A model generated the notes under the pieces. It was not told the origin of the DNA and made no database searches. It saw nothing but the letters and a program-made list of their open reading frames with translations. DNA of 64,000 bases, taken from assembly GCF_014194975.1 (NCBI RefSeq), contig NZ_JACIAY010000011.1, positions 99,409 to 163,408 on the forward strand. Reading direction: 5' to 3'. Position numbers and translations under genes: made by a program. This DNA is from Sphingomonas sp. BK580. GTDB lineage: Bacteria; Pseudomonadota; Alphaproteobacteria; Sphingomonadales; Sphingomonadaceae. Shown here piece by piece: positions 52,956-60,978 of this stretch; the first letter of the stretch is position 1; each line of letters opens with the position of its first letter.

Positions 52956-53494
52956 GCTGGCGCGAACCCGACCTCTTCTATGGGGAGAGGCAGCCACCAC
53001 GCACGCTTCCACCGATGAAGAGCTATCGGCCCGCGGCGCGCAAGGCCGCAAAGCCCTTCGCGTGGGAAAGCATGGGTGCCTGGGTCCGGCTCATGCACCG
53101 GCTGTTCGCCCTCGAGACGCCGAGCAGCGAGCACTATCAACGCACGCGCGAGACAGCGCGCGCGCTGACCGTCGAGCGCATCCGCGAATGCCGCCACGAT
53201 GACGACCTGGCCCGCTGCGAGGCGATGCTCGTGGAAGCGCGGGCAGGGTGGCTCTACGGCCTCGATCGTGCCTTCACGCGCGCAGAGCGCGGCACCCTGT
53301 TGGTAGAAGTCCGCAACCGACGCCAGCTACTGGCGCTCGGCCGGCAGGCGCCGAAGCCGAAGGGGGCGCGCATGGACCCGCGATGCCTGCCCGACGACGC
53401 TCTCGAACGGTTGATCCAGTCGCACGCCGACACCGACCTGATCGACCGACTGCGCGGTGAGCGGGAGCGACGCGCGGTTGAAAGGAGAGGGTGA
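52952..53494 (+). CDS. Unknown 180-residue basic protein
   Basis: Starts at a GTG overlapping the previous stop (GTGA); an ATG at 53014 is an alternative. It is Arg-rich and helical, with MHRLFALETPSSEHYQRTRE near the middle and charged ends. It is the last of four chained genes behind leader I. No family recognised. Confidence 0.55.
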   Translation: MSWREPDLFYGERQPPRTLPPMKSYRPAARKAAKPFAWESMGAWVRLMHRLFALETPSSEHYQRTRETARALTVERIRECRHDDDLARCEAMLVEARAGWLYGLDRAFTRAERGTLLVEVRNRRQLLALGRQAPKPKGARMDPRCLPDDALERLIQSHADTDLIDRLRGERERRAVERRG

Positions 53495-53512
53495 GATCCG
53501 TATTATACGGAT
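53480..53512 (+). promoter_or_regulatory. GA-tract/hairpin leader, copy J; also a perfect palindrome
   Basis: A purine tract at 53480-53495 is followed by ATCCGTAT-T-ATACGGAT (53496-53512), then GAGGAG and the antitoxin ATG at 53526. It fits the leader family but could equally be the autoregulatory operator of the toxin-antitoxin operon. Confidence 0.6.
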
Positions 53513-53525
53513 GAGGAGATCAGCC

Positions 53526-53783
53526 ATGGTGCAGTCAGCGACAGCCGGTGAGGTCTCGAAGGCGTTCGGCCGCTTCAGCCGGCGGGCGCTGGTCGAGCCG
53601 CTTACCATCACGAACCGCGGCGACGAGGCTTTGGTCCTCATGTCGATGCAGGAATATACCCGCCTGAAGAGCCGCGACCGGGTGGCCATGTCTCTCGACG
53701 AGGTCACGCAGGAGATGCGCGACGCTGTCGCCGCTTCGAAGGCGCCTGAGGAGTCCAAGGCCTTCAACCACGAGCTGGATTGA
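53526..53783 (+). CDS. Phd/YefM-type antitoxin
   Basis: 85 residues from the ATG at 53526. The Phd/YefM start (VSKAFGRFSRRAL, then EPLTITNRGDEALVLMSMQEYTRL) is clear. It neutralises the downstream toxin and, with it, represses the operon through a palindrome such as 53496-53512. The stop overlaps the toxin start. Confidence 0.85.
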   Translation: MVQSATAGEVSKAFGRFSRRALVEPLTITNRGDEALVLMSMQEYTRLKSRDRVAMSLDEVTQEMRDAVAASKAPEESKAFNHELD

Positions 53784-54223
53784 GGGTGGACGTACCGACG
53801 CCGCGTCCTGGCCAGGTCATCCGCTACGAATACCTCTGGAAGCGCGAGGCCGACCGCGGTGCCGAGGATGGCCGCAAGGAGCGGCCGTGCGCGCTGCTGC
53901 TGTCGCAACAGATGCGCGACGGCCGTACCGAGGTCTTCGTCCTTCCCATCACGCACAGCCCGCCGACCGAACCGGCGCTCGCGATCGAGATCCCGCAGGC
54001 CGTGAAGCGTCGTCTCAAGCTCGACGATGAGCGGTCATGGATCATCCTGTCGGAGCTGAACCGCACGCCTTGGCCGAACCAGGACACGCGGGTCGTGCCT
54101 GGGTCGAAGCCGGAGACGATCGTCTATGGACAGCTGCCGGAGGCGCTCTACAACAAGGTTCGGGATCGCTGGCTGGAGCTTGTCGATCAGCGGCTAGTAA
54201 AGGTCGTAACTCGCACAGAGTAA
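53780..54223 (+). CDS. PemK/MazF-like toxin
   Basis: 147 residues from a TTG overlapping the antitoxin stop by four bases; a GTG at 53786 is possible. PRPGQVIRYEYLW at the start and ALLLSQQ, then TEVFVLPITHSPP and WIILSELNRTPWP, match the PemK/MazF beta-barrel ribonuclease fold. With the antitoxin it stabilises the plasmid by killing or arresting cells that lose it. Confidence 0.7.
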   Translation: MRVDVPTPRPGQVIRYEYLWKREADRGAEDGRKERPCALLLSQQMRDGRTEVFVLPITHSPPTEPALAIEIPQAVKRRLKLDDERSWIILSELNRTPWPNQDTRVVPGSKPETIVYGQLPEALYNKVRDRWLELVDQRLVKVVTRTE

Positions 54224-54280
54224 CCGGTCGCCATGTTGCCGCCAGTTAGAAAAGACACATTCTCCGCTAGATAGAAATGA

Positions 54281-54351
54281 CACCGCCTCGTGGCAGCGGG
54301 GGCAGCGTGGAGCCCCCCAAGCAGCGCAGCGCTGCCCCCGCTGAGGCGGTG
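54281..54351. other. Large bulged inverted repeat after the toxin gene
   Basis: CACCGCCTC (54281-54289) pairs with GAGGCGGTG (54343-54351), and CAGCGGGGGCAGCG (54294-54307) pairs with CGCTGCCCCCGCTG (54330-54343), with a GTGG bulge and a 22-base loop. It lies between the toxin gene and the convergent S41 peptidase. It may be a bidirectional terminator or the edge of an inserted block. Confidence 0.6.
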
Positions 54352-54374
54352 ACCTAACGGCTCTTGTCCCCGGA

Positions 54375-54394
54375 CCCGCTGCGCCAGCAGCGGG
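54375..54394. terminator. Perfect 8-bp hairpin
   Basis: CCCGCTGC-GCCA-GCAGCGGG, between the large inverted repeat and the end of the S41 peptidase. A second candidate terminator, without a T tract. Confidence 0.5.
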
Positions 54395-54443
54395 CTCGGT
54401 TACGCCGATAAATGCAACTCACTCCCGAAACGACCGCTTCCTT

Positions 54444-55769
54444 TCACTGTGCGGGGACCGGCATCGGCGTTGATAGGGCAACGACCTTGCCTTGAGGATC
54501 AAGTACCAGCGCCATCATCACATCGCCGTGCGCGAAATGCAGTTTATACTCGTCACCTCCGAATGGATCCGGACCGGCGAAGCGCATCGACTGCAACGAG
54601 CCAAGCGCAGCAATCTGCGGTCGCACCTTCGGCAAGGCGGTCCTTGTCTCCGCCGCAACGTCCGGCGCCATGATTGAATAGTCCGGGCTGCCTTTCGCAT
54701 AGCTCGCGACAATCGCGCGCAGTGCTGCTTCCGACCCGGGATGTGGCGTCGAGCGCGGCGTGAAAACCCGCTCGCGTGACGCCTGATCAATGGTCGCAAC
54801 CATCGGCCCACCTGTCTTGCCAAGCGCGACTTGCAATGTTTCCGCCGCTGGAACGGCAATGTCAGGCTGCACGCCCCGCCCCTCCCAATTGGTTTTGGTA
54901 ACGGCATTTTCAGCACGGCCGAACGGGATCAGTGCACCCAGTCCGTGTCCAAGCTCGGACATGCTAACTGGGTTTGCCCCGCCGCCAGTGATCTCGCCGA
55001 TCAAGGTACCGCGCTTCAGCGATTGAACGTCGTAGGCGAACTCCTCGCCGCCCGAGAACGTATCCTTGCTAATCAGCACATAGGCCGGAACGCCAGCGAA
55101 GTTGACCGGGGTCGGCGTGCTTGAGAAGGGGTCGCGAGTGTAGTTATGGGTCTTTGGAGTTCGCACGACGATGGTGTTGATGGCCTGGCCCGGCGCGATG
55201 AGAAAACTGACGAGATAAGCGACCGAAGCCGGATCACCGCCGCCGTTCCGACGCGCGTCGATGATGAGCGCACGGCTACCAACAAGGCCGGCCATGGCCC
55301 GATCGATCGCCTGCTTGAAAGCAGGCAACGGTGGGAAGCCGAGGACTTCGATATAGCCGATGCCGCCCGCGATCTTGTCGGCGCGAAGAACGCCGCCTTC
55401 GCCGCGCGGCATTGCCCCTCTCGGCCCGGGCGGCGGACCATCGAGCGCGATGATCCGCATATGCTTGTCGTGCGCAATAGCCGTTAGAGCGTCGGTCAGG
55501 TGCTGCGCGAACGCGGAGCGTGTATCAAGGGACGCATACTCTCCCGCGGCGAGCTGTTTCTCGAGCGTTGCAGCCGCCTTTTCACCGACATCGGAGAACA
55601 CATATTTGTCCCGCAGCGCGCTCGCCAAGGCGGCCACGATTTCCTGCCGGTCAGCTTGAGTGAGTGAGCTCGCAGGAGCCGCAATCGCATCCTTCACAGG
55701 CACCTGAGCGATCGACGGCGCGGCCGAGGAAAGCAGCAGGGCCAGGATCAAACCTTTCCCGCATGTCAT
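54444..55769 (-). CDS. S41-family (tail-specific type) secreted peptidase
   Basis: 441 residues with a signal peptide (about 1-21). The N-terminal helical domain and the S41 core are present: ALIIDARRNGGGDP (oxyanion strand) and KDTFSGGEEFAYD (catalytic Ser). A C-terminal domain follows the core. It is coupled to the MarR gene upstream (ATGA overlap). The pair looks like a self-contained regulated module unrelated to plasmid functions. Its substrate is unknown. Confidence 0.88.
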   Translation of the reverse strand: MTCGKGLILALLLSSAAPSIAQVPVKDAIAAPASSLTQADRQEIVAALASALRDKYVFSDVGEKAAATLEKQLAAGEYASLDTRSAFAQHLTDALTAIAHDKHMRIIALDGPPPGPRGAMPRGEGGVLRADKIAGGIGYIEVLGFPPLPAFKQAIDRAMAGLVGSRALIIDARRNGGGDPASVAYLVSFLIAPGQAINTIVVRTPKTHNYTRDPFSSTPTPVNFAGVPAYVLISKDTFSGGEEFAYDVQSLKRGTLIGEITGGGANPVSMSELGHGLGALIPFGRAENAVTKTNWEGRGVQPDIAVPAAETLQVALGKTGGPMVATIDQASRERVFTPRSTPHPGSEAALRAIVASYAKGSPDYSIMAPDVAAETRTALPKVRPQIAALGSLQSMRFAGPDPFGGDEYKLHFAHGDVMMALVLDPQGKVVALSTPMPVPAQ

Positions 55770-56263
55770 TGATCATCTCCTTCGGAAGCGGGCAGCGCGG
55801 CGAGCCGCGCAGCTATGGGGGCGGAGTCGAGAGCCGCGTCCAGCCGGTCGAGCACTGCGGGCAGCTGACAATCGATCTCGGCAAACAGGAGGTCGAACAT
55901 GGACGCGAGACGTTCATTGAATGCGCGGATCGCGGTCGCTTCCCGGCGCGCCTTATCGGTTGTGATCAGGCGCCGCCGGCGCGCATCCTCCGGATCGTGC
56001 GCGACTGTCACGAGCCCGAGGTCCTCAAATCGATGCGCCATGCGCACAATCAATGGATGTGACAGGCGTAAGCGCCGCGCGATCTCCACGACGCCAATCG
56101 ATCCGCAATCGTCGAGCAACAGCAACATCGACGCACCGCGAGGCGGCACATCGAGTCCCATCGAGGCAAGCATGCCGCCGACCTGATCCACGATACGATC
56201 CGATGCGCGCCGCATGCGGTGTGCCAGGAATACGTTGCCGTGAGCCGCGACGAAGTCTGTCAT
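55766..56263 (-). CDS. MarR-family repressor
   Basis: 165 residues from the ATG at 56263. The winged helix core reads LLLLDDCGSIGVVEIARRLRLSH, followed by MAHRFEDLGLVTVAHDPEDARRRRLI, the classic MarR wing with DxRRR. It probably represses itself and the S41 peptidase through the imperfect palindrome overlapping its promoter (56284-56304). Confidence 0.88.
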   Translation of the reverse strand: MTDFVAAHGNVFLAHRMRRASDRIVDQVGGMLASMGLDVPPRGASMLLLLDDCGSIGVVEIARRLRLSHPLIVRMAHRFEDLGLVTVAHDPEDARRRRLITTDKARREATAIRAFNERLASMFDLLFAEIDCQLPAVLDRLDAALDSAPIAARLAALPASEGDDQ

Positions 56264-56304
56264 GCACAAAGGGTATCGGTTACCGGTTACGTGTCAAGTT
56301 ACCG
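56264..56304 (-). promoter_or_regulatory. Promoter and operator of the marR-S41 operon
   Basis: On the minus strand TTGACA (56297-56292), a 16-base spacer and TACCCT (56275-56270) form a sigma70-like promoter. The imperfect palindrome CGGTAAC-7-GTAACCG (56284-56304) covers the -35 box. Transcription would start near 56263, where the ATG is, so the mRNA may be leaderless. Confidence 0.6.
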
Positions 56305-56461
56305 AACGCTGATAGGACTCCGGTTAGACCGGACCACAGCCTCGTTGCGGCCGCTGCCCCTCGGCGATCTGGAATAGGCAGTCACATCGGAGCTAACAGC
56401 CCTATTGCCGTTTCCGGTCGCTCGTTAAGGATCCTAAGATGCAACAAGGCGCCAAAATCGC

Positions 56462-56746
56462 GTGACTGGCGACATAACCTCCGCGGTGATGTCCTCGTTG
56501 ATCCTGGCAGCGCTGTTTTTCGATCTCTTTGGAAAGGTCGAGGCGTGGCGCCGCTTGCGTTTCGCGTGGCTCCCGTTGGCTCTCGCCAAGGTGGCCGGCA
56601 TAAAGATAATCGCCCCCGTCATGCCTAGCTTCGTCGACACCGTTGATCGGGTGCTGCTTGTCGCCTGTGGCATCGTCGCAGTTTCGCTGGTTGGCCGGTG
56701 GCTTCTGAGACGGAGTAAATTCAACCGACTTTCAGAAGTCCGTTAG
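56462..56746 (+). CDS. Possible membrane protein, unknown
   Basis: 94 residues from a GTG with AAGGCG upstream. Two or three hydrophobic stretches (about 8-22, 36-52, 62-80) and a basic end. Low-confidence gene. The following 56747-56950 shows only fragments of a minus-strand frame and nothing I can name. Confidence 0.35.
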   Translation: MTGDITSAVMSSLILAALFFDLFGKVEAWRRLRFAWLPLALAKVAGIKIIAPVMPSFVDTVDRVLLVACGIVAVSLVGRWLLRRSKFNRLSEVR

Positions 56747-56950
56747 TCGATGCACGTTGGTCGGCCTTGCGGGTTCTTGTGGGCGCTGCGGCCACAAGCG
56801 GGCCTTCCGCTAACCCTGCCAAAGCCGACATCGCGGCGGAGATGAGCTTCGCCGGGGCGGTATACACGCTCTCTCCACGGCCGTAGATGGCGCCCCCCGT
56901 ACTCGTACGGTACCCTCCAGCATCGTCCGCGATCGCCGAAGGAGCACTCA

Positions 56951-57424
56951 ATGGCATGGCACCACCGGCTTCTCGGAAAGGCCGCTCAAGCGGTTTGGCG
57001 CATCACCAAACCGCGAACAATCGGCGTACGGGCTATTCTACTGGATCAGGACGACCGGATCGCACTGGTGCGACACACCTATACGGATCAGTGGTATCTG
57101 CCTGGCGGAGGCGTGAAGAAAGGCGAGAGCACGAACGAAGCGATAGCTCGGGAGCTCGCCGAGGAGGTCGCAATTACACACGCCTCGATCGAACGTGTCT
57201 TGGGAGTGTACCACAGTAGAAGTGAGGGCAAGGATGACCACATCATCATCTTCGTGGCCCGAGCAGACTTGCCAAGCGGAAGCTGGCTACAACGTGGCGA
57301 CGTGATCGAGATTGAGGAGGCCGATTGGTTCCCGCTCGACAAGGTACCGGCATCGACTTCACCAGCCACCACTCGTCGAATTGCAGAGTACCGGACCGGC
57401 GTCTCGGGCGCTGGCGCTTGGTAG
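56951..57424 (+). CDS. NUDIX hydrolase
   Basis: 157 residues. The NUDIX box is GGGVKKGE-x7-RELAEE at about 52-71; the usual Gly near its end is Ala. A beta strand pair precedes it (IGVRAILLDQDDRIALVRH). It hydrolyses a nucleoside-diphosphate-linked substrate, not identifiable here. GAAGGAG lies upstream. Confidence 0.9.
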   Translation: MAWHHRLLGKAAQAVWRITKPRTIGVRAILLDQDDRIALVRHTYTDQWYLPGGGVKKGESTNEAIARELAEEVAITHASIERVLGVYHSRSEGKDDHIIIFVARADLPSGSWLQRGDVIEIEEADWFPLDKVPASTSPATTRRIAEYRTGVSGAGAW

Positions 57425-57473
57425 CCAAACCGCACGCGCCTGCCAACTTCGACTATGCGAACTCACCACTCAA

Positions 57474-57534
57474 GAACGGCCGGTCCGCAAACCCCGCCAA
57501 TGTCAGACGTTCGAGGCGAGCCCAGCAGTCGCCT
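57474..57534 (+). repeat. Dispersed intergenic repeat, copy 1
   Basis: About 60 bases with a core CGGCCGGTCYGCAAACC and TTCGAGGCG, closely similar to 59582-59640. It lies just left of the IS110-type element. Confidence 0.55.
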
Positions 57535-57639
57535 TAGGTCAATGGCCGAGATTGGCAGGAAAGCGTTGGGGTGGACGCCCCCTGACGGCATCGATGTGCC
57601 AGAAGTGGAGGTGTTGAAACACCACTGCAGGAGGCGTCC

Positions 57640-58662
57640 GTGAGTGAGGTTAGCACAGTCGGCATCGATCTGGCGAAGTCGGTTTTTCAGGTCTACGGCG
57701 CGGATGCGAGCGGCGGGGTCGTGTTCCGCAAGAAGCTACGTCGGGATCAGGTACTGCCCTTTTTCTCGACCTTGCCGCGGTGCGTCGTCGCGATGGAGGC
57801 GTGCGCGAGTGCGCACTACTGGGCGCGTGAGCTCGCGGAAGTTGGGCACGACACCAGGCTGATCCCGCCGGCGTACGTGAAGCCGTTCGTCAAGCGGCAG
57901 AAGAACGACATGGCCGACGCGGAGGCGATCTGCGAGGCAGCGCAGCGACCGACGATGCGGTTTGTTCAAGGTAAGAGCGCTGAAGCGCAGGCTTCGGCGG
58001 TCGTGTTCCGAACGCGCGACCTGCTCGTGCGCCAGCGAACCCAGCTGATCAATGCCCTGCGCGGGCACCTCAACGAGTTCGGCTACATCGTTCGGCAGGG
58101 TGTCGGGCACGTCGGCAAGCTCGTCGAGATCGTCGCCGACCCGGCTTCCGATCTGCCGGCCGAGGCGTGCCCCGTACTGGCCGTCATCGCGCAGGGCTTA
58201 CAGGCGCTACAGGAGCAGATCGCCCTTCTCGACCGTGAGATCGCGAGCCGGGCAAAGGCGGACGCGGTCGCGAAGCGGCTGATGACGATCCCCGGTGTCG
58301 GGCCCGTGACAGCGACCGCGCTGGTGGCGCTGGCGCCGGCCGCAAGCACCTTTCGTCGCGGGCGCGACTTCGCCGCCTGGCTCGGTCTCGTTCCTCGACA
58401 ACATTCGAGCGGCGGCAAGGAACGGCTTGGGCGCACGACGAGGATGGGCGAGCGCAGCTTGCGACGCCTGCTGATCCTGGGGGCAAGCTCGGCAACCAAG
58501 GTCGCGGCGCGCAAGCCCGATAAGGCCAGTGCGTGGTTAGCCGGCATGCTCGCGCGCAAGCCTCGCATGCTGGTCACCGTCGCGTTCGCGAACAAGATGG
58601 CACGGATCGTCTGGGCGCTGATGGCGCACGGCGGTACCTACAGAGCTCCGGCCGCGGCGTAA
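57640..58662 (+). CDS. IS110/IS1111-type DEDD transposase
   Basis: 340 residues from a GTG with AGGAGG upstream. The RuvC-like DEDD catalytic residues are in GIDLAKSVFQV (Asp10), VAMEACASAHYW (Glu53) and KNDMADAEAI (Asp90, Asp93). The C-terminal Tnp_IS116/110 domain has IPGVGPVTATAL and HSSGGKERLG with the conserved serine. It recombines DNA guided by a bridge RNA. Confidence 0.92.
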   Translation: MSEVSTVGIDLAKSVFQVYGADASGGVVFRKKLRRDQVLPFFSTLPRCVVAMEACASAHYWARELAEVGHDTRLIPPAYVKPFVKRQKNDMADAEAICEAAQRPTMRFVQGKSAEAQASAVVFRTRDLLVRQRTQLINALRGHLNEFGYIVRQGVGHVGKLVEIVADPASDLPAEACPVLAVIAQGLQALQEQIALLDREIASRAKADAVAKRLMTIPGVGPVTATALVALAPAASTFRRGRDFAAWLGLVPRQHSSGGKERLGRTTRMGERSLRRLLILGASSATKVAARKPDKASAWLAGMLARKPRMLVTVAFANKMARIVWALMAHGGTYRAPAAA

Positions 58663-58911
58663 CCGTCGAGGCTTGAGGCGTCAGGGACGCGAGGGAAGGT
58701 CAGCAGAGAGGAATGGCGCAACGGTCAGAAGACGGGATCGGGATAACCAGTGCACTGTCCAAGCGCCTCGAGCGCGCGAAAGCGGTTTGGACCCGATCCG
58801 CGATCTCCATTCAGGCCAGCAGCCGTGATGAAGGCTGCATCAACAGGCCGGACACACGGAAGCACCTGAACCCGCGCGCTAAAATCTCTGCAACACCCCC
58901 TTGCATCCAGA
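58663..58911 (+). ncRNA. Probable bridge-RNA region of the IS1111-type element
   Basis: 249 bases without a gene between the transposase stop and the right inverted repeat. IS1111-group elements encode their bridge RNA here. The exact RNA ends and loops cannot be set by eye. Confidence 0.4.
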
Positions 58912-58987
58912 GGGGCGTCCACACACGGACTGGCAGCTCTTCGGAAGGTCGATGGCTTCAACAGCCGTCGTGAGCGGCGCGCCGGCC

Positions 58988-59473
58988 TTACTCGGTGACC
59001 TTTACCGTGATTGTTTCAGATACCACCTGCGCATAGCGGATCGGTTTAGACGCGAAGCTAAAGACATAAAGTCGCGCTCTCACCCTGAAGCGCCCCGCTC
59101 TCGGGAAGATCGTTCTTGCGCTTTCATGGGTAAGGATGCGGTAAGGCGCTTTCGTTGAAACGGTAATCAGGTCCTCTTTAGCAAGAGGCGGCGAGGGCGG
59201 CGAACCCGCCATTGGCTTGGCAGGCGCGACTGGTTGGCCCGTGTCCGACATCACCTCAAAGGCTATGCCTCGGGTGAGTTGCAGGAAGGGCGATACCGCA
59301 AAACTACCACCCCTGCCGATTAGGTCGACCTCGATGGGTGCTTCCCCTCGCATGGACAGGGTCGGTGCGCGTAGACGGATCTCGATAGGTGGCGTTTCGC
59401 CTGCCCATTCTGCCTGAGCAGAGGGACTTGAAGAGACAGCAGCTTGAAGCGCGAGAAGCCAAATAGACGGCAT
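58988..59473 (-). CDS. Secreted protein, unknown
   Basis: 161 residues with a short signal peptide (cleavage near AQA-E, about 18-21). The mature part is beta-rich, with RLRAPTLSMRGEAPIEVDLIG at the start and RFRVRARLYVFSF near the end, like an immunoglobulin-like or copper-chaperone-like fold. No family recognised. Confidence 0.6.
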   Translation of the reverse strand: MPSIWLLALQAAVSSSPSAQAEWAGETPPIEIRLRAPTLSMRGEAPIEVDLIGRGGSFAVSPFLQLTRGIAFEVMSDTGQPVAPAKPMAGSPPSPPLAKEDLITVSTKAPYRILTHESARTIFPRAGRFRVRARLYVFSFASKPIRYAQVVSETITVKVTE

Positions 59474-59581
59474 GCCGATCCCCTTTTCACGTCAGCATCT
59501 TGATACAATCATGAACAAACGACTGATCTTAGGTATGCTGCACGAGCCGTCAAAGGACCAGGACTGGGCGCTTTCCAGCCG

Positions 59582-59640
59582 TGACCGGCCGGTCTGCAAA
59601 CCTGCCACTTGCGATGTTCGAGGCGCGTCCAGTTGGCGAC
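59582..59640 (+). repeat. Dispersed intergenic repeat, copy 2
   Basis: Matches copy 1 at 57474-57534 with a few substitutions; it lies just left of the IS5-type element. A partial third copy (GCAAACCTGCCA) is on the minus strand near 61977-62000. Confidence 0.55.
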
Positions 59641-59647
59641 CTAGCTA

Positions 59648-60490
59648 GGGCCCAGACTCATTCAGAGCCAGAACGCCAAGGCGGTGGCGAGGGCGACGCC
59701 TGAGAGGAAGTTGACGGCGAGCTTGTCGTAGCGGGTGGCTACGCGGCGGAAGTCTTTGAGGCGGCAGAAGGCGTTCTCGATGAGGTGGCGTCCGGCGTAG
59801 CGCTGCTTGTCGTAGCGGATGACGCGCTTGCGGTTGCGCCGGCCGGGGATCACCGGGACGGCACCGGCATCGCGGGCCAGGCGGCGGAGCCGATCGGCGT
59901 CATAGCCCTTTTCACCGAGCAGGTAGCGCATGCGCCCGGCACGTTCGAGGAGGGCGGGCGCGGCCTTTACGTCGCTAACGTTGCCGGGCGTCAGCATCAG
60001 CGCATACGGACGGCCGATGACGTCGGTGAGCACGTGGACCTTGGTGGTCCAGCCACCGCGGGAACGGCCGATCGCCTGTGCGGAACGCCCCCTTTTGCAC
60101 CGAACGCGGCGCGCTGAGCCTTGACGTAGGTGCTGTCGATTGCGGTGCTCTTCGTCACCGCGCCTGCGTCTGCCAGCGCATTCAGCAGCTTGAGCCAGAA
60201 GCCCCGGTGCGACCATCGGTTGAACCGGTTGTAGACCGTCGTCGACGGACCGTACTCGGCCGGGCAGTCGCACCAGCGACAGCCGACCTTCAGCACGTGC
60301 AGGATGCCCGAGATCACCCGCCGGTCGTCTACTCGCCGCGCTCCGGGCTGGTTCTTTGGCAGGTGCGGCTCGATCGCCGCCCAAGCATCATCCGACAACC
60401 AGAACAGCGCCATCCCAGCACTCCCGTGACCTACACCGGCAGTGAATCAGGAAAGCCGCTTCGCTCAACCCGCTGATTGGGTTTGAGCCC
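59648..60490 (-). mobile_element. IS5-family (IS427-group) insertion sequence
   Basis: The imperfect terminal repeats GGGCYCARACYCAWTCAG match at the two ends (left from 59648, right to 60490), flanked by TA (or CTAG) target duplications at 59645-59648 and 60490-60493. About 843 bp, complete, with one transposase gene in two frames. Confidence 0.8.
59662..60413 (-). CDS. IS5/IS427-type DDE transposase, expressed by -1 frameshift
   Basis: Two overlapping frames: the first from 60413 to 59997 and the second reaching 59662. They join at an AAAA-G slip site (60096-60093): GCA-AAA-GGG in frame 0 becomes TGC-AAA-AGG in frame -1. The joined protein of about 250 residues has the DDE residues in STAIDSTYVKA, LGEKGYDADRL and IENAFCRLK. 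This is the normal way IS427-group elements make their transposase. Confidence 0.88.
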
Positions 60491-60978
60491 TAGTTCGGAC
60501 GCGGGGGCGGGGGAGGAGGAGGTGGCGCCGGAACGATGTTGCAGGTGGGTGGCCAGCAGGGACCCGACAGCGCTACCGTATCCGAGTTCGACGCGCGAAC
60601 GTAGATATCTATGAAGCTGATATTGCCAGCGACCCGCTTTGCGAAACCTGGCTCGGCTCGAATGTCTCTGGCCATCATTCCCGCCACGCGCCGCCAGTCC
60701 GTATTGTTTGGTTCTACCTCCGTCTTGCAACCGGACAACTGCCCGCTGGGCCGTAGCGCCGTGCAGTGCACGCTGATCATGACGTACGTGCCCGTTGTCC
60801 GCGGCAGCGCTGCCATGGTGCTGTGGCTGATGGATCGGATGATCGGCAGATCCTCAAACGAGGGATCGTCACCTTTATAGAATGCTGTGTGGTAGACGAT
60901 CTCGGCTTGGGGCCCGACCGGCCCGTCCGCGGCGAGTGCCGTGGCACTAAGCGACGAGATGATGAGCAGGGCTTTCAT
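60490..60978 (-). CDS. Secreted proline-rich-tail protein, unknown
   Basis: 162 residues from the ATG at 60978, with a signal peptide ending ALA-ADG (about 16-18). The body is Cys-containing (CTALRPSG, then CKTEVEPN) and the end is a run of Pro. Its TAG stop is part of the CTAG duplicated by the IS5 insertion, so the original C-terminus may have been cut or just preserved. It is coupled to the next gene upstream (ATGA). Confidence 0.6.
   Translation of the reverse strand: MKALLIISSLSATALAADGPVGPQAEIVYHTAFYKGDDPSFEDLPIIRSISHSTMAALPRTTGTYVMISVHCTALRPSGQLSGCKTEVEPNNTDWRRVAGMMARDIRAEPGFAKRVAGNISFIDIYVRASNSDTVALSGPCWPPTCNIVPAPPPPPPPPRPN

Larger units (their letters stand above)
57564..58925 (+). 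mobile_element. IS110-family (IS1111-group) insertion sequence
   Basis: Subterminal inverted repeats GTGGACGCCCC (57571-57581) and GGGGCGTCCAC (58912-58922) flank the transposase gene; ends are approximate, as IS1111-group elements place these repeats a few bases inside the tips. The long non-coding right end (58663-58911) is the usual place for the bridge RNA in this group. The element is complete. Confidence 0.8.

Noticed and set aside
54281..54394. Integron attC site
   Set aside because: Inverted repeats are present but the core-site sequences and an integrase or gene-cassette array are missing.
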